From contig NZ_CP181447.1 of assembly GCF_048001765.1 (NCBI RefSeq), positions 372,001 through 436,000 of the forward strand: a DNA stretch of 64,000 nt, given 5' to 3'. Position 1 is the first letter of the stretch. Every line of letters begins with the position of its first letter. Below the pieces are notes generated by a model. It was not told the DNA's origin and did no database searches. It saw only the letters and a list, made by a program, of their open reading frames with translations. Source of the stretch: Bombiscardovia asteroides_K (GTDB taxonomy: Bacteria; Actinomycetota; Actinomycetes; Actinomycetales; Bifidobacteriaceae). Made by a program: the position numbers and the translations under genes. Positions 17,770-25,641 of this stretch are shown one piece after another.

Positions 17770-18470
17770 CCGATCGTGAGGTATTCCTGGACTACTTGGC
17801 CAAGAAGAGCGGACGGCCCCGCCACCAGCTCAAGGATCATCCCCTGGTGCCGGTCAACGATCTGCCGGAGACCACTCTGTCTGGCCACACCCAGGATGAG
17901 CTACTTGGAATCGCCAGGAAGAGCAGCGAGGCTGTCCACGTGGACTTCCGCACCTGCACCAAGGCCGAGCTTCCCACTGCCCTGGACGAGTTCATCGATT
18001 CGCGCAAGGACGACAGCGACCATGTGATGCTACCCACCTCCGATCTGTTCGCAGACTTCGGTCTGGAGGAGTGGAGGGACGGTCTGAACCCGCCCGCCAC
18101 TTTCTGGAAGCCGGGAGCCAGCCGCGAGGAGAACATCAAGACCGCCGATGAGTCCGGTACAGCCATTGCCTTTGCGGACTTCCTCTTGGCTGAGTCCGGC
18201 ACTATCACCGTGGCTACCACCCCGGGTCAGGGACGGGCATTCCACTTCCTGCCGGTGCACTACCTGAGCATCATCCGCAAGTCCAAGATCCTGCCCCGAA
18301 CCCGACAGGCCATGGACTACTATGATCCAGCCCTGGTCTCAGGTGAGCTCAAGACCTCCAACATCAACTTCATCACCGGCCCTTCCAACACGGGCGATAT
18401 CGAGATGGTGATCGTGGTGGGCGTGCATGGCCCCCTGGATATGACCTACTTGGTGGTTGAAGACATGTAG
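17766..18470 (+). CDS. lutC: L-lactate oxidation complex subunit LutC (LUD domain)
   Basis: Third subunit of LutABC. The 234-residue LUD-domain protein shows FADFLLAESGTITVAT, the conserved LutC core, and the C-terminal SNTGDIEMVIVVGVHGP. The ATG at 17766 overlaps the lutB stop (ATGA); an in-frame GTG 33 bases upstream is less likely. It is the last gene of the operon and is followed by a strong hairpin terminator. Confidence 0.94.
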   Translation: MTDREVFLDYLAKKSGRPRHQLKDHPLVPVNDLPETTLSGHTQDELLGIARKSSEAVHVDFRTCTKAELPTALDEFIDSRKDDSDHVMLPTSDLFADFGLEEWRDGLNPPATFWKPGASREENIKTADESGTAIAFADFLLAESGTITVATTPGQGRAFHFLPVHYLSIIRKSKILPRTRQAMDYYDPALVSGELKTSNINFITGPSNTGDIEMVIVVGVHGPLDMTYLVVEDM

Positions 18471-18505
18471 CTCAATAAGATTTCCTGCTCAGGCAGGCGC
18501 ATTTC

Positions 18506-18565
18506 CCGTAAGTGGGGAGTCAGCGGCTCGAAGAAGGACGCCGACTCCCCACTTACGGTTTTTCT
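18506..18565 (+). terminator. Strong intrinsic terminator of the lut operon
   Basis: A perfect 16-base stem, CCGTAAGTGGGGAGTC (18506-18521) with its complement at 18543-18558, is followed by TTTTTCT on the + strand. It lies between lutC and the convergent rimM. The minus-strand side lacks a U-run, so it mainly stops lut transcripts. Confidence 0.85.
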
Positions 18566-18576
18566 AAAAGACGGGT

Positions 18577-19179
18577 TCAGCCCAGGCCGGGTAGAAGTCC
18601 TCCAGGTGGATCGATGGCCACGTACCCGTTTTCAATATCAACCTGGGGCACCAGGGCTTCGACGAAGGGTATCAGCCCTTCCGCCTCTTCGTTGTCTTCT
18701 GCGGCGGTCATGTGGATCTGCAGCTGCTGCTGGGCTATGCCGTGCACGTCGCTGACTTGGCCGACCACTCGTCCGGAGGGTTCACCCAGAGAGTTGCCCG
18801 GGGCCATGCGAACCTCGAGTCCGATCAGATCCTCGGGATACCAGGCATCCTCCTGCGCCAGCTCATCGGCTGGATCAGCCAGGACATACAGTTCGATGCC
18901 GTTCAGCGCCTCGGAGGCGTTCCTGTCTTCCACTCCTTTGAAGAGCACGATCCAACGCTGTTTGAAGCGACGGGAGGAGACCACTGTGAAAACCTGCCCG
19001 TCCTTGGTCTGTAACCTGGAGCCGGGGGCGAAGCGCCGTTCAGGCTCGTCGGTGTAGGCATATACGTTGACCTCGCCCTTGAGTCCTTGGGCGCGGCCGA
19101 TACGGCAGACCCTCAGCAACCTTCGCTGCTGAGGGTCCGGACCCTGCGGGTCGTGATTGGTGGACCGGCTGGGGCTCAC
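18577..19179 (-). CDS. rimM: Ribosome maturation factor RimM
   Basis: 16S rRNA processing factor that binds S19 during 30S assembly. The N-terminal beta-barrel has RVCRIGRAQGLKGEVNV, and the PRC-like C-terminal domain has DAWYPEDLIGLEV and ends IPFVEALVPQVDIENGYV. It is 200 residues long. Its ATG overlaps the khpA stop by four bases, so it is the third gene of an rpsP-khpA-rimM unit on the minus strand. Confidence 0.95.
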   Translation of the reverse strand: MSPSRSTNHDPQGPDPQQRRLLRVCRIGRAQGLKGEVNVYAYTDEPERRFAPGSRLQTKDGQVFTVVSSRRFKQRWIVLFKGVEDRNASEALNGIELYVLADPADELAQEDAWYPEDLIGLEVRMAPGNSLGEPSGRVVGQVSDVHGIAQQQLQIHMTAAEDNEEAEGLIPFVEALVPQVDIENGYVAIDPPGGLLPGLG

Positions 19180-19409
19180 CGGCGCACGTCCATGATGTCG
19201 ACGCGCACCTTGTGGTCGGCCAGCGCCTGGATCACGGTGCGGATGGCGTTGGCGGTCCTGCCGCCCCTGCCGATCACGCGGCCGATGTCCTCAGGGTTGA
19301 CCCGCACCCGCAACAGCTCTCCGCGAGAGTTCTCGTGGGACTTGACCGACACGTCATCGGGAAAGTCCACGATGTTCCTGATCAGATGCTCAACTGCCTG
19401 TGCAAGCAT
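19176..19409 (-). CDS. khpA: KH-domain RNA-binding protein KhpA
   Basis: Small single-KH RNA-binding protein, partner of KhpB/Jag in some Gram-positives where the pair affects cell elongation. It has 77 residues with the KH loop DIGRVIGRGGRTANAIRTV. I chose the ATG at 19409 (MLAQAVEHL), which has GGAAGGACC upstream; an alternative six codons earlier has no better site. It sits between rpsP and rimM, the usual place. Confidence 0.93.
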   Translation of the reverse strand: MLAQAVEHLIRNIVDFPDDVSVKSHENSRGELLRVRVNPEDIGRVIGRGGRTANAIRTVIQALADHKVRVDIMDVRR

Positions 19410-19444
19410 GATAGCCGGTCCTTCCAATCCTTGGTGAATGTGCC

Positions 19445-19903
19445 TTACTCAGCAGCCTGTTCGGCCTGGGCGGCATCCGCCGACTCATCGGCCTTGGGGG
19501 CTTCCTTCTCCGCCTCAGCCTTGGCCTTGGCGTCAGCCTCGGACTTGGCGGCCTTGAGCTTCTGGGCTTCGTTCTGTGCCTGCTCGATGCGGGCCTGGGC
19601 GTCGACATCGGCCTGCGGCACCTTAAGGGTGCCTTCCTTGCCGGGCAGATCCTTGAACTTCTGCCAGTCGCCGGTAATCTTCAGAAGGTTGAAGACAGGG
19701 TCGCTGGGCTGAGCGCCCACACCCAGCCAGTACTGGGCGCGCTCTGAGTCGATCTTGATTGAAGAGGGCTGGGTGTTGGGATCGTAGGTGCCGATCTCCT
19801 CAATGACCTTGCCATCGCGCTTCTTGCGGGAATCGACCACGACCACGCGGTAGAAGGGGTAGAACTTCTTGCCCATTCTCTTCAGACGAATTCTGGTTGC
19901 CAA
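19445..19903 (-). CDS. rpsP: 30S ribosomal protein S16 (TTG start, long C-terminal tail)
   Basis: Small-subunit ribosomal protein. The core is clear: ATRIRLKRMGKKFYPFYRVV, then DSRKKRDGKVIEEIGTYDP and DSERAQYWLGVGAQPSD. The natural N terminus falls on a TTG codon at 19903-19901, with AAGGAG seven bases upstream. Reading further upstream gives a non-S16 Arg-rich extension. The 152-residue protein is much longer than E. coli S16 (82) because of an Ala/Lys/Glu-rich tail of about 50 residues. Similar tails occur in other actinobacteria. TATACT on the minus strand (20033-20028) is a likely -10 box of the operon. Confidence 0.95.
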   Translation of the reverse strand: MATRIRLKRMGKKFYPFYRVVVVDSRKKRDGKVIEEIGTYDPNTQPSSIKIDSERAQYWLGVGAQPSDPVFNLLKITGDWQKFKDLPGKEGTLKVPQADVDAQARIEQAQNEAQKLKAAKSEADAKAKAEAEKEAPKADESADAAQAEQAAE

Positions 19904-20075
19904 AACGGCTCTCCTTGGTACTTGGTGTGCCCGGCGGCGTCTCCATGTGGGGCATGGTGGCGCTCCTGGCGTGTTCCTCACGACCGTCGGAATGAGAGGG
20001 CTCCTCCGGACATGAATAACAGCAAAAAGTATACCTCAACCGGGGGATATGGCAGATGGTGAACCTGTATGGTGT

Positions 20076-21038
20076 TCAGAGCTGACGCGTCAGAGTCAGA
20101 CGGGCCACTAGAGCTCGGTGGTCGCTGCCTGAAATCCGTAGGGCATGCATGGATTGCGGGACCAGATTGCCGTCCGTCAGAATATGGTCGATTTCAATCA
20201 ACGAGGGTAGCGCGCTTGCGGAGGGGAAAGTCAGGTGGCTACCGGCTTTCAGGTGCAAAGAAGCGTCATGCAGCCCGGATTTGGCCAACATGGCCCGGAA
20301 GGTGGGATGCTGCAGGGTGGCGTTGCAATCGCCCATGACGATGGTGGGAACTGGTGAATGCGTCAGCCTGGTCAGGGCAGCGATGCCCATGCCCCATTGT
20401 CTGGCGCCTCGTTGAGGTGATTTGGGATGGACGCTGGCTACTCGGATCGGCCCAGAGCTGGTCTTGAGCTCGACCAGGGGTATTGCAGCCGCCGGAAGGT
20501 CCAGGGCTGATGCCGAGGCTTTGTCAGGTTTGCTGACCGAGAGAATAGCGTTGTGGCCGCCGTTGTCGTCAGGGCTCGCAGTCCCCTCTGTCAGATAGGG
20601 CAGGAGCTGATTCAGGCCTGCAGTCTGAAGCGACTCCAGCAGCTTTCCTTCTACCTCCTGCAGGGCCAGCACTTCTACTCCATAGGTGCGCACGTAATGC
20701 ACGACTTCTTCGGGATCAGCCCTGCCAAAGCGGCAGTTCAGAGTCATGACGCTCAGTCCATGCTCAGAAGATGATTGACAGGTCCGGTCTGCTGGAGGAA
20801 GCCGGTAACGCAGGCGCTGGCAGCTGACCAAGGTGAGTTCAATCAGCGCCAGCAGGCATTGGGGCCAGGCACCTGCGACGACCGTCCATATCAGTATGGC
20901 CAATAGTGGAGCGGTCAGCAGGTCGATCAGGGCGATCAGTTCCACCAGGGGGCGGTGCCAGTCAGCTCCGGCAGGCAGGAAGCGCAGAGCCATCCATAAG
21001 GCGATGAGCCCCAGGAGAATCCAGAGAAGGGTGTTCAC
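20076..21038 (-). CDS. Endonuclease/exonuclease/phosphatase family protein with N-terminal membrane segments
   Basis: Predicted metal-dependent hydrolase of the EEP fold, anchored in the membrane. The first 90 residues hold two to three hydrophobic helices. The EEP domain follows with MTLNCRFGRA, the metal-binding LALQEVEG, MGDCNAT (GDxN) and the C-terminal GSDHRALVARL. It has 320 residues. Substrate could be phosphodiester, lipid or nucleic acid; sequence does not decide. It lies between ffh and rpsP on the same strand, about 30 bases after ffh, so co-transcription with ffh is likely. Confidence 0.85.
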   Translation of the reverse strand: MNTLLWILLGLIALWMALRFLPAGADWHRPLVELIALIDLLTAPLLAILIWTVVAGAWPQCLLALIELTLVSCQRLRYRLPPADRTCQSSSEHGLSVMTLNCRFGRADPEEVVHYVRTYGVEVLALQEVEGKLLESLQTAGLNQLLPYLTEGTASPDDNGGHNAILSVSKPDKASASALDLPAAAIPLVELKTSSGPIRVASVHPKSPQRGARQWGMGIAALTRLTHSPVPTIVMGDCNATLQHPTFRAMLAKSGLHDASLHLKAGSHLTFPSASALPSLIEIDHILTDGNLVPQSMHALRISGSDHRALVARLTLTRQL

Positions 21039-21068
21039 GTGCCATTGTCTCCTGCAGGAGGGAGGGGT

Positions 21069-22685
21069 TTAGCGGCCGCCGAAGAGACCGCCCAGTCCGC
21101 CGCCAAGGTTGGGGGGCAGGTCCGGCAGGCCTTCAGGCATCTGCGGAGTCTCTGGGCGCTTTGCGAAGGCGGAGCCGCCGGAGGATTTGCCCTTGTCGGA
21201 CAGGCGCTCGCGTAAAGCCTTCTCTTCGGCCTCCCGCTTCATGGGATTGCCTGAACGGGAACCCTTGCGGCCTTTCTTGCCCTTTTTGCCCTTCTTGCCA
21301 CCGCCAGCGCCCATGCCGCCCATGCCTGGGATCGAGCGGCTGCCGTTGGTCATCCGCTTCATCATCTTGGCAGCCTGCTCGAACCGCTGCAGCAGGCCGT
21401 TGACAGCAGAGACCGTAGTGCCGGCGCCATAGGCGATCCGGGCCCGCCGTGAGCCGTCGATGATGCTGGGGTCGCGTCGTTCCTGGGGAGTCATCGACTG
21501 AATGATGGCCTGGGTCCGGTCCACTTCCTTCTCATCGAACTGCTCAAGCTCCTTGCGGTGCTGGGCCATGCCTGGGATCATGCCCAGGATGCTCTTGAAG
21601 GAGCCCAGCTTGCGAACCTGCTGGAGCTGCTCCAGAAAGTCGTCCAGACCGAAGCTGCCCTCGGACATCTTCCCGGCGGCCTTGCGGGCCTCCTCCTCAT
21701 CGAACTGGCGCTGTGCCTGCTCAATCAAGGTCAGGATGTCACCCATGTCGAGAATCCGGGAGGCCATCCGGTCAGGGTGGAAGACCTCGAAGTCCTTGAG
21801 GCCCTCACCGTTGGAGTCGAAGAGGATGGGCTTGCCGGTCACCGAGGCCACCGACAGGGCCGCGCCGCCGCGGGCATCGCCGTCCAGTTTGGACAGGACC
21901 ACGCCGGTGAAGTCCACGCCCTGGTCGAAGGCCTTGGCTGTGGTGACCGCGTCCTGGCCGATCATGGCATCGATGACGAAGAGGATCTCGTCGGGGTTGA
22001 CGGCGTCGCGGATATTGCGGGCCTGCTCCATCAGCTCCTGATCCACGCCCAATCGACCGGCCGTATCAATGATGACCACGTCGTAGAGCTTGTCTTTAGC
22101 TACCCTGATTGAGTCGGCCGCCACCTTGACCGGATCGCCCGTGACCTGCCCCGGGGCTGCCAGCTCGGATCCGCTGGTCTGCACGCCTGGCTCAGGTGCG
22201 TATACCGGCACTTCGGCGCGCTCGCCGACCACCTGGAGCTGGGTGACAGCATTGGGCCGCTGCAGGTCGGCCGCCACCAGCAGGGGGGTGTGACCGGCAT
22301 CCTTGAGCCAGTAGCCCAGCTTGCCGGCCAACGTGGTCTTGCCGGCACCCTGCAGGCCAGCCAGCATGATGACTGTGGGCGGGTTCTTGGCGAAATTGAG
22401 CGGTCGATCCACTCCCGCTCCCAGGATGTCAGTCAGTTCGTCGTAGACGATGGAGACTACCTGCTGGGCGGGGTTCAGAGCCTTGGAGACCTCCTCGCCC
22501 AAGGCGCGTTCCCGGATGCGCCCGGTAAAGGAGCGCACCACGTCCAGGGAGACATCGGCATCAAGGAGGGCGCGGCGGATCTCGCGGATTGTGCCGTCGA
22601 TGTCGGCCTCGGTCAGCCTCCCCTTGGAGCGCAGATGGGTGAAGGCCTGGGAGAGCCGATCGGTCAAAGATGAAAATGCTGCCAT
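21069..22685 (-). CDS. ffh: Signal recognition particle protein Ffh
   Basis: SRP54 GTPase that binds signal peptides and 4.5S RNA and targets ribosomes to FtsY and the Sec translocon. The NG domain has GLQGAGKTTLAGKLG near residue 107, DTAGRLGVDQEL and LSKLDGDARGGAAL. The methionine-rich M domain follows, with MTPQERRDP and a run of Met residues near MMKRMTNG. A Gly/Lys-rich basic tail ends the 538-residue protein. It heads a minus-strand run with the EEP gene. Confidence 0.97.
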   Translation of the reverse strand: MAAFSSLTDRLSQAFTHLRSKGRLTEADIDGTIREIRRALLDADVSLDVVRSFTGRIRERALGEEVSKALNPAQQVVSIVYDELTDILGAGVDRPLNFAKNPPTVIMLAGLQGAGKTTLAGKLGYWLKDAGHTPLLVAADLQRPNAVTQLQVVGERAEVPVYAPEPGVQTSGSELAAPGQVTGDPVKVAADSIRVAKDKLYDVVIIDTAGRLGVDQELMEQARNIRDAVNPDEILFVIDAMIGQDAVTTAKAFDQGVDFTGVVLSKLDGDARGGAALSVASVTGKPILFDSNGEGLKDFEVFHPDRMASRILDMGDILTLIEQAQRQFDEEEARKAAGKMSEGSFGLDDFLEQLQQVRKLGSFKSILGMIPGMAQHRKELEQFDEKEVDRTQAIIQSMTPQERRDPSIIDGSRRARIAYGAGTTVSAVNGLLQRFEQAAKMMKRMTNGSRSIPGMGGMGAGGGKKGKKGKKGRKGSRSGNPMKREAEEKALRERLSDKGKSSGGSAFAKRPETPQMPEGLPDLPPNLGGGLGGLFGGR

Positions 22686-23099
22686 AATGCCCCAAGTCTA
22701 CCTGTCAGCCGGGAGATTGGCCGGTTGTTCTGTAAGACCTGCGCCATCAGCCGACTGGCAGCAGAAGCAGGGGTCGGTCGACATACGGGTGAGACGCACC
22801 TCCCGTGAGCTTCGAAACGACTGTTTCCACGCCGCCTTGATCGTCGGCGGCATTAAAAAACGCTTTAGTTGCAGTCATTCTGTAGTTTTCGGACAGTCAG
22901 GTGTTGCAATACAGCCAGGTGGGCACGCTCTGTTCGGTTGTCTTCTTGGCTACCCCCCCCCCCCCCCCCTATTTGAAGCGTTCAGACAAGGTGCGGGAAA
23001 GGGGACTTCCGCCTTTTCACGGATTTAATTGTTCAGTTCCAAGAAGGTGACTCAATTTAAACCTTTAAGGAAATGTCTAGCAAAGTAGAGTGGTCATTT
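22686..23099. other. Intergenic region between ffh and the sugar-transport operon
   Basis: About 414 bases, divergent. No credible coding frame. GC content drops toward its right end, where the carbohydrate island begins. It contains the C17 tract. The ffh promoter should lie in its left part. Confidence 0.6.
22953..22969. repeat. C17 homopolymer tract
   Basis: Seventeen consecutive cytosines in non-coding DNA, 268 bases from the ffh start and 131 bases upstream of the -35 box of the transport operon. Mononucleotide tracts of this length are unstable by slippage, so the exact length in the assembly is itself uncertain. Confidence 0.9.
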
Positions 23100-23127
23100 T
23101 TGACAGCACAGAAGGCCGTGCTATAAT
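23100..23127 (+). promoter_or_regulatory. Promoter of the GH172 transport operon
   Basis: Perfect consensus boxes TTGACA (23100-23105) and TATAAT (23122-23127) with a 16-base spacer. Transcription should start near 23134, giving a leader of about 130 bases. Confidence 0.8.
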
Positions 23128-23129
23128 TG

Positions 23130-23143
23130 TCGAAACGATTCGA
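23130..23143. promoter_or_regulatory. LacI-type operator overlapping the transcription start
   Basis: TCGAAACGATTCGA is a 14-base palindrome centred on CG with one mismatched pair. It contains the AANCGNTT core typical of LacI-family sites and directly follows the -10 box, the classic repressor position. The regulator is probably the LacI protein at 27759-28775. Confidence 0.65.
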
Positions 23144-23157
23144 TTATTTCAGAGATG

Positions 23158-23170
23158 ATGCGAATCGCAT
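23158..23170. promoter_or_regulatory. Second inverted repeat in the transport-operon leader
   Basis: ATGCGA and TCGCAT arms are perfect with one base between. It lies 28 bases downstream of the main operator and could be a second regulator site or a small leader hairpin. Confidence 0.35.
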
Positions 23171-23261
23171 AAAAGGAAAGAGCTGAATGTTGTTACGGAT
23201 TGATCCCTCATAACAACATGCCCATTGAAAAGATAAATTCCAGCCAATGGAGGAGTGGAAT

Positions 23262-24575
23262 ATGAAGACGTGTAAATTGCTTGGTGCTTGCTTAGCGATG
23301 GCGCTAGCTTCTACGCCGCTTGCGGGGTGCGGGTCTAATAGCAGTTCTGCAGAGTCGACGGGTAAGCCAGACAGCATCTTGGTCTGGGATTATGGTGAGC
23401 CGGCAAGCGGGCAGGATAGAGGCTGGCATCGTGCCGCTGAGATCTTTACCAAAAAGACTGGGATTAAGGTGAAATTCGAGGTCAAGTCTTTCACTCAGAT
23501 AGCCCAGAATGGCAGCCAGTTTTTGAATTCAGATCAAGCGCCCGACGTCATGAAGTCAAACAGGGGTAATGGTTCTGCTGGAGTGCTGTCTACGCAGAAC
23601 CTGTTGACTGATTTGAAGCCATATGTGAAGAAATATGGATGGGACAAGAAAGTCACCGGTCAGGCGGCAGCTGTAGGCAAGTATGACCAGAGAGGTGTTA
23701 TGGACGGGGATACCTGGTATGGCATTCCCTCGTATGCGGAAATGCAGCGTGTGTACTACAACAAGGACATATTCGCCAAATACGGTCTACAGATTCCCAA
23801 GACCTACAGTGAGTTCACCCAGGTTCTTCAGGCATTCAAGGATAAGGGCGTGACTCCCATTACAGCGGATGCTGGTGAATTCGGCGTTCTATGGTTGTGG
23901 TGGCAACTGGCTATGACCAAGGCAGACAGAAAGTTCGTTGATGACTGGCAGCTATACAAGCACAAGGTCAATTGGCGTAGTGAGCCGCTGACATTTGCTA
24001 CAGATACCATCAAGGATTGGTTTGATAAGGGGTATATCTCGCGAAACGCCACCGGCATGAAGGCGGAGGATACAACTACCGCTTTTATCCGTGGAGAATA
24101 TCCGATTTATCAGACGGGCAGCTGGAATCAGAACAGGTTCATGGAACAGATCAAGAACTTTGACTGGACAGCGGCCATTTTCCCAGATTCAAAGATGGTC
24201 GAGGGGTGCGCCGGCAATCTTCTGGTGATACCGGAAAAAGCCAAGCACAAGGATCTGGCTGCACAATATATCGACATCGTGCTCTCTGATGAAATCCAGA
24301 ATTTCATCGGCAACCATGGCGGTGTGCCTGTACATGCTGATTCTAATGCCATTACAGATACCAAGAGTCGCGAACTTGTACAGGAATACAACGATGCCGC
24401 CAATGCGAACCGCATGAGTTACTATCCAGACTATCCAGCGCCGAATCTTACCGATGCTATGCCCGCCGCTTTCCAGGAACTGGTCAACGGGACCAAGAAG
24501 CCCTCGGAGATCCTTCAGACGCTTCAAAAAGATTATGACGATGGAGTCTCGCAAATGGGTCTTGATGACAACTGA
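23262..24575 (+). CDS. Carbohydrate ABC transporter substrate-binding lipoprotein
   Basis: Extracellular, lipid-anchored solute-binding protein (CUT1 type) that would capture an oligosaccharide for the two permeases downstream. A signal peptide ends in the lipobox LAGC with the acylated Cys at residue 23, followed by a Ser/Asn linker. The mature domain has SBP_bac_1 features: ILVWDYGEP, YNKDIFAKYGLQIPKTY, TGSWNQNRF. I chose the ATG at 23262 because GGAGGAG lies six bases upstream; an ATG at 23247 is five codons earlier. It has 437 residues. GC is lower than in the flanking core genes (31 of 60 in the line at 23881). Confidence 0.92.
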   Translation: MKTCKLLGACLAMALASTPLAGCGSNSSSAESTGKPDSILVWDYGEPASGQDRGWHRAAEIFTKKTGIKVKFEVKSFTQIAQNGSQFLNSDQAPDVMKSNRGNGSAGVLSTQNLLTDLKPYVKKYGWDKKVTGQAAAVGKYDQRGVMDGDTWYGIPSYAEMQRVYYNKDIFAKYGLQIPKTYSEFTQVLQAFKDKGVTPITADAGEFGVLWLWWQLAMTKADRKFVDDWQLYKHKVNWRSEPLTFATDTIKDWFDKGYISRNATGMKAEDTTTAFIRGEYPIYQTGSWNQNRFMEQIKNFDWTAAIFPDSKMVEGCAGNLLVIPEKAKHKDLAAQYIDIVLSDEIQNFIGNHGGVPVHADSNAITDTKSRELVQEYNDAANANRMSYYPDYPAPNLTDAMPAAFQELVNGTKKPSEILQTLQKDYDDGVSQMGLDDN

Positions 24576-24590
24576 CAAAGAACTCTTTAT

Positions 24591-24625
24591 GCCGGGCGCT
24601 TTAAACGCGTAAGCGCCCGGCTTTG
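24591..24625 (+). terminator. Intra-operon hairpin after the binding-protein gene
   Basis: GCCGGGCGCTT (24591-24601) and AAGCGCCCGGC (24611-24621) form a perfect 11-base stem with a 9-base loop, followed only by TTTG. Such hairpins often attenuate or stabilise so that the binding protein is made in excess over its permeases. Confidence 0.6.
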
Positions 24626-24682
24626 CGACAGCCCCGAGTTCAAGTTATTCGGTTGTGTTCGGGGCATTTAGGAGGTGTAATC

Positions 24683-25621
24683 GTGTCATTGAGTAAAGAC
24701 CACGGGACCGTTGCCCATTCGCGCATCCCTGGAAGTCGGCCATCGCGATTCGTGCCCTACCTGCTGCCGGGGCTGATAGGTATCTTCGCAATAGTCATAG
24801 TGCCAATTGGCTGGAATATATATCTGAGCTTTACGAGGTGGAGGGGAGTCGGACCCACCCGTTGGGTAGGCGGCAAAAACTGGCGACGCCTTATGAGCGA
24901 CAAGACTTTCTGGGTGTCTTTCAGCCATTCTTTATGGATCATCGTCGCTATCGTAGTGATACCGACGATACTGGGATTATTGATTTCATCGGCTTTGACA
25001 GATGTAATTCAGAAGAAGTTCGGTCCGCGTGCATCCTCATCGCTTAGAGCGCTCTATTATCTGCCCCAGGTTCTGCCGGTGGCTGTGGCCACGATCATTA
25101 TGGGCTGGATATTCAGGCCAGAAGATGGCGCAGTCAACGATCTGCTGGCTAAGGTAGGTCTGAGTTCGCTGCAGCAGAATTGGCTGGGCTCGACAAAAAC
25201 CGCTTTGCCGGTATTGATGATTATTCTGATATGGATTCAGCTAGGGTATCCAATCGTCATCTTCATGTCCGGCCTGCAGCGTGTGGACCCTGAATTGTAT
25301 GAGGCTGCCAGCCTTGATGGTGCTAATTGGTGGCAGAAATTCCACGTCGTCACATTGCCATCGATCGTTCCGGAGTTACTGGTCGTGGTGCTGACTTCGA
25401 CGATCGGAGCGCTCAAAACATTTGCCCCTGTATTCCTTCTGACCAAAGGTGGACCTGGCACGTCGACAATGGTCCCTTCATATTACTCATACAACCAGTT
25501 CTTCCAGATACAGCAGGTGGGTTACGGAGCGGCCATCTCCACAGCTCTTACGGTAGTCATCATTATCTTCTCGATTGCTTTCACTGCAGTGCAGAAGCAT
25601 GTCGAGAAGAACATGGATTAA
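24683..25621 (+). CDS. Sugar ABC transporter permease (MalF-type)
   Basis: Inner-membrane permease subunit with about six helices. The EAA loop that contacts the ATPase is EAASLDGANWWQKFHVVTLP. I chose the GTG at 24683 (VSLSKDHG, read as Met, 312 residues) because AGGAGGTG sits five bases upstream; upstream in-frame codons fall within the hairpin. It follows the binding protein and precedes the second permease by 20 bases. No ATPase gene is in the cluster, so a shared MsmK/MsiK-type ATPase encoded elsewhere is expected. Confidence 0.92.
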   Translation: MSLSKDHGTVAHSRIPGSRPSRFVPYLLPGLIGIFAIVIVPIGWNIYLSFTRWRGVGPTRWVGGKNWRRLMSDKTFWVSFSHSLWIIVAIVVIPTILGLLISSALTDVIQKKFGPRASSSLRALYYLPQVLPVAVATIIMGWIFRPEDGAVNDLLAKVGLSSLQQNWLGSTKTALPVLMIILIWIQLGYPIVIFMSGLQRVDPELYEAASLDGANWWQKFHVVTLPSIVPELLVVVLTSTIGALKTFAPVFLLTKGGPGTSTMVPSYYSYNQFFQIQQVGYGAAISTALTVVIIIFSIAFTAVQKHVEKNMD

Positions 25622-25641
25622 TTCATCCTTAAGGAAGCAAA

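Noticed and set aside
22450..23028. A plus-strand frame running through the C17 tract
   Set aside because: It begins inside antisense ffh, has no ribosome site, and the poly-Pro stretch is just the homopolymer.
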